39,022 nucleotides of DNA from JAFGED01 sp964551295 (GTDB lineage Bacteria; Chloroflexota; Anaerolineae; B4-G1), in contig CAZKDJ010000011.1 of NCBI GenBank assembly GCA_964551295.1, forward strand, positions 1 to 39,022. Reading direction: 5' to 3'. The position numbers and the translations under genes were made by a program. Under the pieces are notes generated by a model. That model saw only the letters and a program-made list of their open reading frames with translations, did no database searches and had not been told where the DNA came from. Numbering within the stretch: position 1 is the first letter of the stretch; each line of letters starts with the position of its first letter. Shown one piece after another: positions 32,030 through 39,022 of this stretch.

Positions 32030-32869
32030 GTGGGAACCGAACGTCTGTACCGAACCGAGGGCATCGTCGTGCGGCGGCGCAACCAGGGCGAAGCCGACCG
32101 CGTGCTGACGCTGTGTACCCCGTTGGGCAAGCTCGTCGTCATCGCCAAGGGGGCGCGCAAGGTGCGCAGCCGTAAGGCGGGCCACATCGAGCTCTTCTGT
32201 CGTTCTAGTTTCGTGATTGCCCGCTCGCGCAGCTCGTGGGACATCGTCAGCCAGGCGGAGACGGTCGAGGCGCACGCCACGCTGCGCGAGGATCTCTTGC
32301 GCGGCACGCACGCCCGCTACGCCATCGAGCTGTTCGACCGCTTCTTCATCGAAGGCGAGGGCGGACAGACGGTGTTTGACCTGCTCGATCACACCCTCAC
32401 CTGGCTGTGCGAGGACGACGATCTCGACTTGGTGGCCCGCTTCTACGAGCAGCACCTGCTGGGGCTGGCGGGCTTTCGCCCGGAGCTGTTCCGCTGCGTG
32501 GGTGAACATGAAGAAGGCAAAGGACACGAAATCCAGCTCCGGCCCCGTGAGGCAAATGAGGAGGCTCACGACGGCCGTGCGCCCTACGGCTTTGATCCGG
32601 AGCGCGGCGGGGTGCTGTGCCCCGATTGTTACGAGGCGCAGCATCGCCGTCCCGAGGTGGTGACCCTTTCGCCCAATGGGCTAGCGTTCCTGCAAGATTG
32701 TCAGCGCGGGCCTTACACCACGCGGCTGCGCGCGATGAGCATCTCATCCGCCCTGCACGCCGAGGTGGAGCGCGTGATGCAGCACTATATCACCTACCAC
32801 CTGGAGCGCAGCGTCAACTCGGGCGCGTTCCTGCGTAAGCTAAAGCGCGAGGGTACGGTAGACCGATAG
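32030..32869 (+). CDS. recO: DNA repair protein RecO
   Basis: A 279-residue RecO. The N-terminal OB-fold reads RLYRTEGIVVRRRNQGEADR and LCTPLGKLVVIAKGARKVRS, followed by the helical region with QTVFDLLDHTLTWL and the zinc-finger area. The finger keeps C504-type positions FRCVGEHE and GVLCPDC, although the first pair is incomplete (RCVGEH rather than CxxC). RecO anneals SSB-coated single strands and loads RecA with RecR in the RecFOR pathway. The start is GTG 32030, supported by the -10 box ten bases before it. It is followed closely by the hydrolase gene. Confidence 0.9.
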   Translation: MGTERLYRTEGIVVRRRNQGEADRVLTLCTPLGKLVVIAKGARKVRSRKAGHIELFCRSSFVIARSRSSWDIVSQAETVEAHATLREDLLRGTHARYAIELFDRFFIEGEGGQTVFDLLDHTLTWLCEDDDLDLVARFYEQHLLGLAGFRPELFRCVGEHEEGKGHEIQLRPREANEEAHDGRAPYGFDPERGGVLCPDCYEAQHRRPEVVTLSPNGLAFLQDCQRGPYTTRLRAMSISSALHAEVERVMQHYITYHLERSVNSGAFLRKLKREGTVDR

Positions 32870-32877
32870 GAGGCCAC

Positions 32878-33825
32878 ATGCCATTGCTCTGGATTCCCAT
32901 CATCGTACTCGCCCTGTTCGTTCTTATCTCCCTAGTTATCAGTACCGTCTTTTCGGGCATCATCCTGCACGCCCTGCGACAGCCCATCGTGATCACGCCC
33001 GAGGGATACGGGCTGGCGTATGAGGACGTCGCGTTCCAAAGCACCGATGGACTGACGCTCAAAGGGTGGTTCATCCCCGCTGAACCAACTGGTGGACGAG
33101 ACAAAGTGATCATCCTCACCCACCCGTTCCCCTTCAACCGGCACGGTTTCCTGGCCAAGAACCAGGGCTGGCTGCCGCTGTTCAGGACGGACGTCGATCT
33201 GCTGCAGATCGCGCCCGCCCTGCACCAGGCCGGCTACTCGGTGCTGATGTTCGACTTTCGCAACCACGGCGAGAGCGAAGGCGGGCTGACGGGCATCGGG
33301 CTGACCGAGTACCAGGACGTGCTCGGCGCGGTCGAGTACGTCAAAGGCCGCCCATCCCTGCACGCGCCGCAGATCGGCTTTATTAGCTTTTGCATGGGGG
33401 CCGACGCGACGATCGTCGCCCTGAGCGAGGGAGGAGAATTGGTCGCGGACGCCAAGTTCCTGGTCGCCGTGCAGCCTATCTCGGTGGGCGTCTTTTTGCG
33501 CCGCTACATGAGCGACGTGTACACGCCGCTGAGCTTGTACCTGATCCCCATCGTCGACCGGTTCGCCCAGTGGCGCGGCGGGTTCGCCTTCGAGGAGATG
33601 TCTCCGCTGGCGTACGCCAAGGACGTCGAGGTGCCCACGCTCGTCATCCAGGCCCGCGAGGACCCCTGGTTCGAGGCCAGCGACGTGGAGGGAATTTACG
33701 ACGCCATCGCGGGCCCCAAAGAGCTGTGGTGGATCGAGGGCGAGATGCGGCGCTTTGAGGCATACAATCACGTCTGCGCGAACCCGGAGCGGATCATTGC
33801 GTTTGCGAACACCTATTTCTCTTAA
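32878..33825 (+). CDS. Membrane-anchored alpha/beta hydrolase with a Cys at the nucleophile position
   Basis: A 315-residue protein with an N-terminal membrane segment (residues 4-30) and an alpha/beta hydrolase fold. The strand and elbow read IGFISFCMGADAT (166-178), so the usual G-x-S-x-G is S-F-C172-M-G. This Cys nucleophile is known from dienelactone hydrolases. The oxyanion loop is near LTHPFPFNRHG, the acid is D of REDPWF (about 263), and the base is His of AYNHV. FDFRNHGESEG matches this peptidase-S9/hydrolase group. The substrate is unknown. AGGAGG lies just upstream of the ATG, nine bases after recO. Confidence 0.75.
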   Translation: MPLLWIPIIVLALFVLISLVISTVFSGIILHALRQPIVITPEGYGLAYEDVAFQSTDGLTLKGWFIPAEPTGGRDKVIILTHPFPFNRHGFLAKNQGWLPLFRTDVDLLQIAPALHQAGYSVLMFDFRNHGESEGGLTGIGLTEYQDVLGAVEYVKGRPSLHAPQIGFISFCMGADATIVALSEGGELVADAKFLVAVQPISVGVFLRRYMSDVYTPLSLYLIPIVDRFAQWRGGFAFEEMSPLAYAKDVEVPTLVIQAREDPWFEASDVEGIYDAIAGPKELWWIEGEMRRFEAYNHVCANPERIIAFANTYFS

Positions 33826-33847
33826 CAGCGTCTTCACGAGGAGAGTG

Positions 33848-34594
33848 ATGCCGCCCAAACACGTCGTGGCCATCAACGGGTCTCCGCGGAGAGGGAATAC
33901 TCAAAAACTGGTAAAAGACATCGCGGCCTTGTTGGAGTCGCACCACGTCCGGACGACCGTGTTGAGCCTGGCCGATTACCAGATCGATGATTGCACGGGA
34001 TGTGAAACCTGTGTCAGAAAGACCTCGTGGTGCATCCAAGAAGACGACGCCCAGGAGGTTTTGTCCGAAATACTGGAAGCCGACGGCGTGATACTGGCAT
34101 CGCCGGTGTACGTCATGCACGTCACCGGCAAGTTGAAAAGCCTGATCGACAAGATGGCCAGTTGGGTCCATCGCCCGCCGATGGTGGGAAAACCGGCGCT
34201 GTTGGTCTCTACGACCCAGGGAGCGGGGTTGAAAAGAGTGCTGGGATATCTCGAACAGGTGGCCATTCAATGGGGTATGCACCCCACCGGCAAGATCGGA
34301 CAGGGGGCCATGAACCGCGGTCCGGTATCCGAGCGTGAGGTCGGCGGCTTCATACGTCATCTGAATATGGACCGGAAGCAGTACAAGCCCAGTGTGAAAC
34401 AGATCGCCCTCTACCAGGTACAAAAAACCCTGGCCCTGAAAATTGACGCCATCGACCGGGAGTACTGGGCGGCGCAGGGCTGGGACCAGAGATCCTACTA
34501 CTATCCCTGTCGCATCTCGCTGGCCAAGCGTTTGATCGGCTGGGTATTTTACCAAGCTTTCGACCGCCATGTCCGGCTGATCAACCCATATTAA
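33848..34594 (+). CDS. Flavodoxin-fold NAD(P)H-dependent oxidoreductase
   Basis: A 248-residue flavoprotein. The FMN phosphate loop is INGSPRRGNTQK (9-20), SPVYVMHVTGKLKSLIDK is the FMN-side loop, and a Cys-rich insert CTGCETC...WC (C49, C52, C55, C62) matches the NADPH-dependent FMN reductase/iron-sulfur flavoprotein group, where it may bind a 4Fe-4S cluster. The last 90 residues (ALKIDAIDREYWAAQGWDQR and so on) form an extra helical region not usual for the small reductases. The ATG at 33848 follows GAGGAGAG. Confidence 0.8.
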   Translation: MPPKHVVAINGSPRRGNTQKLVKDIAALLESHHVRTTVLSLADYQIDDCTGCETCVRKTSWCIQEDDAQEVLSEILEADGVILASPVYVMHVTGKLKSLIDKMASWVHRPPMVGKPALLVSTTQGAGLKRVLGYLEQVAIQWGMHPTGKIGQGAMNRGPVSEREVGGFIRHLNMDRKQYKPSVKQIALYQVQKTLALKIDAIDREYWAAQGWDQRSYYYPCRISLAKRLIGWVFYQAFDRHVRLINPY

Positions 34595-34617
34595 AGAGTT
34601 CGCGGTAAGGAGGCGAC

Positions 34618-35139
34618 ATGATTACCTGCCCCTGGTGTGGCACGAACTATGAGACGTTTCGCAATAACTGCAAGAACTGCGGCGGGCCGCTGCCACCGTC
34701 CCGCGAGGAGGCCGCCGTCCACCCACCCATCCCCGATATTCCCGAGCCGCCTCCCGCGCCCCGTGACTTTAAGAACAGCTTCCTCTGGCGCCAGCTCCTA
34801 TCGGATGGATGGGCGATAGGAGCTGGGATCTTGGGGCTGATCGGCATCCCCATCCTGATTTGGCGGTATCGGCTCGCTCAACAAACACTGAACGTGCTGC
34901 GCCTGGGCGAGCCGGTGCTGGGCAGCATCGTGGACATCCACGAGAACGTCGCCGTGGAGGTCAACGGGCGCCATCCTTGGACGATCACCTACGGCTTTCA
35001 GGTGGACGGCGAGGAATACGAAGGCAAGACCACCACCCTGCGCCCCGTCGGCTTCACCCACCAGGCGGCCCAGCCGATGTACGTGCTCTACCTGCCGGAT
35101 GATCCCACGCAGAACACAGTCTACCCGCCAGTGATGTGA
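34618..35139 (+). CDS. Zinc-ribbon membrane protein with DUF3592-like domain
   Basis: A 173-residue protein with an N-terminal zinc ribbon CPWC...CKNC (C4, C7, C18, C21), a Pro-rich linker (about 25-50), one membrane segment (about 64-82, WAIGAGILGLIGIPILIWRY), and a beta-rich domain GEPVLGSIVDIHENVAVEVN...YVLYLPDDPTQNTVYPPVM of the DUF3592 type. The family function is unknown. AAGGAGG precedes the ATG. It lies in a run of small + strand genes. Confidence 0.7.
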   Translation: MITCPWCGTNYETFRNNCKNCGGPLPPSREEAAVHPPIPDIPEPPPAPRDFKNSFLWRQLLSDGWAIGAGILGLIGIPILIWRYRLAQQTLNVLRLGEPVLGSIVDIHENVAVEVNGRHPWTITYGFQVDGEEYEGKTTTLRPVGFTHQAAQPMYVLYLPDDPTQNTVYPPVM

Positions 35140-35191
35140 GTATACGGCGGCGAGCCGCTCAAAAATCCGATCAGGAGGAGGTAATGAGAAA

Positions 35192-35551
35192 ATGGACCAC
35201 ATATTACAATCCCTTTTGCCGACGATTTTGCTGCAGATTCCTGCTCTTCTGGTGATGCTGGTCGGCGTCATTCTGGCCCTCGTCTATTGGCGGCGAAACG
35301 CCAAGGTATCCCTGTTGGTGATAGCGGCCTTGGTGCTTTCTTTCTTCGTCAGAGTGGGCAGCGCATTGCAGAGCGTGTTGCTGCCCTTTTTGATGAACAC
35401 CCGAGGGTCGGGATTTCAACGGATCGGCTGGCTGGTGAGTTGCCTGGGTATTGTTTGGTCCGTGCTAAACGCTGTGGCCCTGGGGCTGTTGCTGGGGGCG
35501 GTCTTTGGGTGGCGCAAGGGGAGCGATGCCGAGGCTGGTGAGTCAGAATAA
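35192..35551 (+). CDS. Small integral membrane protein
   Basis: A 119-residue protein with about four hydrophobic segments: LLPTILLQIPALLVMLVGVI, VSLLVIAALVLSFFVRV, a segment around LVSCLGIVWSVLNAVAL, and LGLLLGAVFGW. It has a short charged C-terminus. No family is recognised. AGGAGGAGG lies about 10 bases before the ATG, which is favoured over an ATG at 35184 in another frame. Its 3' end overlaps the next ORF by 26 bases. Confidence 0.65.
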   Translation: MDHILQSLLPTILLQIPALLVMLVGVILALVYWRRNAKVSLLVIAALVLSFFVRVGSALQSVLLPFLMNTRGSGFQRIGWLVSCLGIVWSVLNAVALGLLLGAVFGWRKGSDAEAGESE

Positions 35552-35804
35552 CGTCGTCGTGCAGGGACCCGTCTTGGGTCAGTCCGCCATCTGCGAGCCG
35601 ATCCTGCGCGCTTTGCCCGAGTGGTTCGGGATCGAGGAGGCCACCCGCCAGTACATCCAGGATACCGACGTACTGCCCACGTTCCTCGCCCTGATCGACG
35701 GCGAGGCGGTGGGGTTCCTCACCCTCAAGCAGCACACCGCATACGCTGTCGAGATCCATGGGATGGGCGTGCGCCCGGAGATGCACCGGTGCGGCGTGGG
35801 GTAG
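35526..35804 (+). pseudogene. GNAT acetyltransferase, 3'-truncated
   Basis: A 92-residue ORF that matches the front of a GNAT protein: PTFLALIDGEAVGFLTLKQH and VEIHGMGVRPEMHRCGVG. The acetyl-CoA loop stops exactly at GVG with a TAG, where the family continues with about 50 more residues. Without the second half of the CoA site it should be inactive. The sequence after the stop does not restore the frame clearly. Confidence 0.6.
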
Positions 35805-35878
35805 GCCGTGGTAGATAGAGCGACAGCCCTAGATTGATGCCATAAAAACCGAGGTACACGACGAACGAGAACGGTGAT

Positions 35879-36352
35879 ATGAGAATCGAGCGCTTTCGGG
35901 TCTCTCAAGCAGATGCTGTGTCGCGCATCATCCGGCGCAATCTGATCGAGATCAACAGCAGGGACTATGCTCAAGACCGGATAGACGCGCTCGTCGCGTA
36001 TTTTTCGCCCGAAAAGATGGTAGAAAACTCACAGTCGCAATGCATCTTTGTCGCGATCCAGGACGATCAGGTCGTAGGAACAGCCGGCTTGGACAATTTT
36101 GGTTCCGTGGAGAACCCGGACTATTACGCCGTCGCGGTTTTCGTGCTGCCCGAGTTGCACGGGCAAGGCATAGGCACACGGCTCATGAAGGCTGTGGAAT
36201 CCGAGGCGAGGAGGTTGGGAGCGGAAAGGATAACGGTACGCGCGGCGATAACGGCGAAGGACTTTTACCTCAAGTTAGGCTACGGTTTCCGGGATGGTGC
36301 GGAGGAATTGGACGACAACAGAAACTATATCATGGAGAAAGCGTGCGTCTGA
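35879..36352 (+). CDS. GNAT-family N-acetyltransferase
   Basis: A 157-residue complete GNAT domain. VFVALQ-like strand CIFVAIQDDQVVGTAGLDNF is followed by AVFVLPELHGQGIGTRLMKA, the acetyl-CoA pyrophosphate loop (Q-G-x-G-x-G/R), and by FYLKLGYGF. The substrate is unknown. It is independent of the truncated GNAT just upstream and is not a copy of it. Confidence 0.8.
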   Translation: MRIERFRVSQADAVSRIIRRNLIEINSRDYAQDRIDALVAYFSPEKMVENSQSQCIFVAIQDDQVVGTAGLDNFGSVENPDYYAVAVFVLPELHGQGIGTRLMKAVESEARRLGAERITVRAAITAKDFYLKLGYGFRDGAEELDDNRNYIMEKACV

Positions 36353-36365
36353 CCGACGCTACATC

Positions 36366-36413
36366 AAATCTGAACCGCAAAGATGCAAAGGACGCAAAGA
36401 TAGGATGCAAGGG
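36366..36413. repeat. GCAAAG-word dispersed repeat
   Basis: ACCGCAAAGATGCAAAGGAC and GCAAAGATAGGATGCAAGGG form a chain in which GCAAAG recurs at 9-12-base steps. Words of this kind are widespread intergenic elements in environmental bacteria. It overlaps the likely start of the VanZ-like gene. Confidence 0.6.
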
Positions 36414-36806
36414 ACACGACAATCAACCGGTAAAACGATAGTGATCGTCTGCATTATGATTCCAATCGCGTTGCTCCATTTTCTCACCGGCAGCAATTAC
36501 CGCGGACTATACCCAGAATTCGTCAACAGCTATCTGATCGACATACTGCTCCCTTTTGGCCTATACTTTTTGCTGTGTCTTGATAGGATCCCTATCAAGT
36601 CCTGGATTGTCAAGAGCATCTTGGTGTTCAGTGTCGGTGCATCCGTAGAGATCGCCCAGTTCTTTGGTGTTCCATTGCTCGGTCGCACCTTCGACCCTCT
36701 CGACTTTGTCATGTATGGTGCAGGCGTCACATTGGCGGCCATTCTCGATGCGCTCGTGTTTCCCAAAGTTTTTGGGTTCTGGAAACCCAAAGTTGGATCA
36801 ACCTGA
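36405..36806 (+). CDS. VanZ-like membrane protein
   Basis: About 133 residues with four hydrophobic segments and the VanZ signature EIAQFFGVPLLGRTFDPLDFVMYGAGV (two blocks joined by the FDPLD turn). VanZ proteins affect teicoplanin resistance or envelope polymers; their reaction is unknown. ATG 36405 sits inside a word repeat, so the true start could be later. The C-terminus KVFGFWKPKVGST runs into the first codons of a chitinase fragment, so the last residues may not be original. Confidence 0.7.
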   Translation: MQGTRQSTGKTIVIVCIMIPIALLHFLTGSNYRGLYPEFVNSYLIDILLPFGLYFLLCLDRIPIKSWIVKSILVFSVGASVEIAQFFGVPLLGRTFDPLDFVMYGAGVTLAAILDALVFPKVFGFWKPKVGST

Positions 36807-37320
36807 TGACGTGCGATTTTCAGGCGGGTGGGACAACGCAACCGGCTTCCAGTCGGCGCTGTACCCCGCCGCGGACGATCCTACCCCTGAGCTGACCGCT
36901 CACGCGGTGGTTCAGAACTACCTGGGGGCCGGCGTCCCGGCCGAAAAGATCGTCCTGGGTGTGCCCTTCTATGGTCGCGGGTGGGCGGGCGTGCCCGCCA
37001 CAGGCAACGGCCTCTACCAGCCCGCCGCTGGCCTGCTGCCGGGAACGTGGGAGCAGGGCGTTTTCGACTACAAGGACCTGGCGGCCAACTACGTCCACAA
37101 GGATGGCTTCGCTCGCTACTGGGACGACGAGGCCAAGGTTCCCTGGCTCTACGACCCATCTGCCGGGGTGTTTATCACCTGCGAGGATTCGCAGTCGGTG
37201 GGGTTCAAGGCCGACTATGTCAACGCGCAGAAGCTGGGCGGCGTGATGTTCTGGGAGTTGAGCGCCGACGACGGCGCGCTGCTGAGCACGCTGCACTGGC
37301 GGCTGCGGTATGGGCAGTGA
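36797..37320 (+). pseudogene. GH18 (chitinase-type) glycoside hydrolase, C-terminal fragment
   Basis: INLMTCDFQ (36797-36823, frame two) continues after a one-base loss in the frame GGWDNATGFQSALYPAADDP, then LGVPFYGRGWAGV, the insertion YDYKDL-like FDYKDLAANYV, and DYVNAQKLGGVMFWELSADD. These are the last three strands of a GH18 barrel, which in family members include the Trp that binds chitin. The catalytic DxxDxDxE motif and the N-terminal half are missing because the VanZ-like gene lies directly upstream. It is a relic of a larger hydrolase. Confidence 0.75.
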
Positions 37321-37351
37321 AATCCACTACAAAACAGAGAGGAGAGACCAC

Positions 37352-38140
37352 ATGCAAATCGAAGTCGTAACCCAAGAGCCGGATTCGACTCCACGTCCCA
37401 CGCCGCTTTTGTTCGTGCACGGTATGTGGCACGCAGCGTGGTGCTTGGCAGAGCACTTTATGCCCTACTTTGCACAGCACGGCTACACGTCGTACGCCCT
37501 GAGCCTGCGTGGCCACGGCAACAGCGAGGGGCGCGAGCGACTCCGTTGGACCTCGCTGGCCGAGTACATAGCCGACGTAGCCCAGGCGGTGAGCCAGATC
37601 GAAAAGCCGCCAGTGCTCGTCGGGCACTCGATGGGCGGTATGATCGTGCAAAAGTACCTCGAATCGCATCAGGTGCCGGCTGCGGTGCTGATGGGGTCTA
37701 TCCCGCCCAACGGCTTACTCGGCGCCACCTTGCGTTTCATCCGCCGCCACCCACTTCTGTTCCTCAAGGCCAACCTGACGATGAGCCTGATCCACGTCGT
37801 CGGCACGCCCGCCCTGGTCCGCGAAGGCTTGTTCTCCGCCGACCTGCCCCAGGAAAAAGTGGAGTCTTACGCCGCTCGCCTACAGGACGAATCATATCGC
37901 GCTTATGTCGACGCGATGGTCCTGAACCTGCCCCGGCCCAAGCGAGTCGAGACGCCCATGCTGGTGCTGGGAGCCAGCGACGACGCGTTCTTTTCCCCTG
38001 CTGCTGTCGAAAGGACAGGCCGGGCTTACCGCACCCAGGCGGAGATCTTTTCCGGCATGGCACACAACATGATGCTGGAATCCGGGTGGCAGGCCGTGGC
38101 AGAGCGTATCCTGGGCTGGCTTGATGATAGGGGGTTATGA
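37352..38140 (+). CDS. Alpha/beta hydrolase (serine)
   Basis: A 262-residue hydrolase. The oxyanion loop is LLFVHGMWHAAW (19-30), the nucleophile elbow is GHSMGG (S93), the acid is D of LGASDDAFFSP and the base is the His of MAHNMML near residue 239. SLRGHGNSEGR fits the lipase/esterase or haloperoxidase-like branch. The substrate is unknown. The ATG at 37352 has GAGGAGAG upstream. No operon partner is apparent. Confidence 0.85.
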   Translation: MQIEVVTQEPDSTPRPTPLLFVHGMWHAAWCLAEHFMPYFAQHGYTSYALSLRGHGNSEGRERLRWTSLAEYIADVAQAVSQIEKPPVLVGHSMGGMIVQKYLESHQVPAAVLMGSIPPNGLLGATLRFIRRHPLLFLKANLTMSLIHVVGTPALVREGLFSADLPQEKVESYAARLQDESYRAYVDAMVLNLPRPKRVETPMLVLGASDDAFFSPAAVERTGRAYRTQAEIFSGMAHNMMLESGWQAVAERILGWLDDRGL

Positions 38141-38204
38141 CGACGGCGTCTGTCGCACAGGCTGTGAAACCCACCGTGATCTCGCAGAGCGCTACACATT
38201 CGCC

Positions 38205-38239
38205 GTATAACGCTTGACGTTTAACGCATTGCGTTATAC
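38205..38239. promoter_or_regulatory. Inverted repeat upstream of higBA, candidate HigA operator
   Basis: GTATAACGC (38205-38213) and GCGTTATAC (38231-38239) are perfect 9-base inverted copies, centred about 20 bases before higB. TTGACG (38214-38219) and TACAAT (38237-38242) overlap it as a possible promoter, but the -10 would be unusually close to the ATG. HigA-type antitoxins bind such repeats to repress the module. Confidence 0.5.
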
Positions 38240-38243
38240 AATC

Positions 38244-38525
38244 ATGATCAGAAGCTTTAAGGACAAAGAAACCGAAAAGATATTCGCACGGCAGGTTTCC
38301 GGGAAATTGTCGCGCGATATCCAGAGAATTGCCCTGTGCAAACTGCGTATGCTGCACCGAGCTGTGACCTTACAGGATTTGCGCGTCCCGCCTGGCAACC
38401 GTCTGGAAAAGTTGCATGGAGACCGAGCCGGGCAGCACAGCATTCGAATCAACGACCAATGGCGTATCTGTTTCGAGTGGCGAAACGGTGACGCTTACGA
38501 CGTAGAGATCACGGATTATCACTAG
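38244..38525 (+). CDS. higB: HigB-type RelE-fold toxin
   Basis: A 93-residue protein of the HigB/plasmid maintenance killer family, beginning MIRSFKDKETEKIFARQ and ending NDQWRICFEWRNGDAYDVEI. The conserved strand H-S-I-R-I-N-D-Q-W-R-I holds the catalytic basic residues. HigB cleaves mRNA in the ribosome. The toxin gene precedes the antitoxin, which is the usual order for this family. The ATG at 38244 gives the standard length. It lies 11 bases before the higA ATG. Confidence 0.9.
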   Translation: MIRSFKDKETEKIFARQVSGKLSRDIQRIALCKLRMLHRAVTLQDLRVPPGNRLEKLHGDRAGQHSIRINDQWRICFEWRNGDAYDVEITDYH

Positions 38526-38536
38526 GAGTGTGCGTG

Positions 38537-38845
38537 ATGGCAGAAGAAAAGATGGCACCCGTTCACCCGGGGGAAATCCTGCTCGAAGAGTTCCTGAAGC
38601 CGATGGAACTAAGCCAGAACCGACTGGCATTGAGCATTGGCGTCCCACCGCGGCGCATCAACGAGATCGTGTTGGGCAAGCGCCGGATCACGGCAGATAC
38701 CGCCCTCCGGCTGGCGCGTTATTTCGATATGTCGCCCCAGTTTTGGCTAGGGCTGCAGATGGACTATGATCTCGATGTGGTCGAGGACTCTTTGTCAGAG
38801 CAGTTGAAGCAAGAGGTTAGGCCGTACGCCACGGCAGCGACATAG
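38537..38845 (+). CDS. higA: HigA-type antitoxin with HTH domain
   Basis: A 102-residue protein. VHPGEILLEEFLKPMELSQN and VPPRRINEIVLGKRRITADT, with WLGLQMDYDLD near the end, are the HigA-family signature (XRE-type helix-turn-helix). It neutralises HigB and represses the module. TAGGAG lies about 10 bases before the ATG. This is the last complete gene in the window. Confidence 0.95.
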   Translation: MAEEKMAPVHPGEILLEEFLKPMELSQNRLALSIGVPPRRINEIVLGKRRITADTALRLARYFDMSPQFWLGLQMDYDLDVVEDSLSEQLKQEVRPYATAAT

Positions 38846-38989
38846 GCTAGGGCGCTCTCTGCCTAAGGACTGAGCATCAACGACGGCTCGCCGTTCAGCA
38901 CCCGGCATTGGCGATTGAAGCTGGTTCTTTCAGGTAGTTGACCGCGATGACAAAAAACGAACATCTCGAGTCTCAGTAGATCCAATTTT

Positions 38990-39016
38990 CGTCACTCCGA
39001 GCGGAGCGAGGAGTCT
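38990..39016. repeat. CTCCGAGCGGAGCGAGGAG dispersed-type repeat at the window end
   Basis: The sequence CACTCCGAGCGGAGCGAGGA is a partly palindromic word of the GAGCGNAGCGAGGAGTC type that occurs between genes in many Chloroflexota and other environmental genomes. No gene is visible in 38846-39022. Confidence 0.45.
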
Positions 39017-39022
39017 CCCAAT

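Noticed and set aside
1..39022. CRISPR arrays
   Set aside because: The repeats found are 6-14 bases with no regular 25-40-base spacers, and there is no cas gene.

Overview
The window is GC-rich bacterial chromosome, dense with genes on both strands. It looks like a member of the Chloroflexota (Anaerolineae-like). The signs are large secreted proteins ending in a YLPLVV-type tail, lipoproteins with Thr/Pro-rich linkers, CotH/lamin-tail and AfsR-like TPR proteins, a T-box leader, TtuA/TtuB, ThyX and TrpB2. This placement is inference from gene style; no rRNA or tRNA gene is present to confirm it.

Layout. 1-4 kb: tail of a class D beta-lactamase, a methyltransferase, a broken P-loop kinase, a VapBC module, a SanA-like DUF218 protein and a broken Nudix gene. 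4-9.5 kb (+): an envelope/sugar run (WcaJ-type sugar transferase, YdcF-like protein, APH-like kinase, GDP-mannose dehydratase, HAD phosphatase), then a NYN-domain protein, a zinc phospholipase C-like protein and a truncated lipoprotein. 9.5-13.9 kb (-): a compact five-gene operon. It encodes two paralogous proteins with matching C-terminal tails (GTxYAAP at the very end), a methyltransferase with a long C-terminal extension, a radical SAM/SPASM enzyme, and an ECF sigma factor carrying ankyrin repeats. This is the best candidate for an undescribed system, possibly peptide or protein maturation.

14-18.3 kb (-): ttuA/ttuB for tRNA 2-thiolation, then trpB2 and an ATP-binding-cassette-like ATPase downstream of a T-box leader with a probable Trp specifier, then thioredoxin. 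18.3-21.6 kb (+): a subtilase from a probable leaderless transcript, a GNAT protein and thyX. 21.6-24.9 kb: a chimera of a 5'-truncated CotH/lamin-tail gene joined to a 5'-truncated AfsR-type TPR regulator. 25-32 kb (+): two surface lipoproteins, a 1138-residue beta-helix protein and a PH-like membrane protein. 32-39 kb (+): recO, hydrolases, a flavoprotein, small membrane proteins, GNATs, VanZ, a GH18 fragment, another hydrolase and a HigBA module.

Many genes are interrupted. Several breaks are one-base indels, most of them in homopolymers (likely sequence error), while others are clear deletions or joins (1020-1032, about 3640, about 21620, about 23360, about 36797). Several intergenic spaces hold short quasi-tandem or palindromic word repeats typical of dispersed repeat families.
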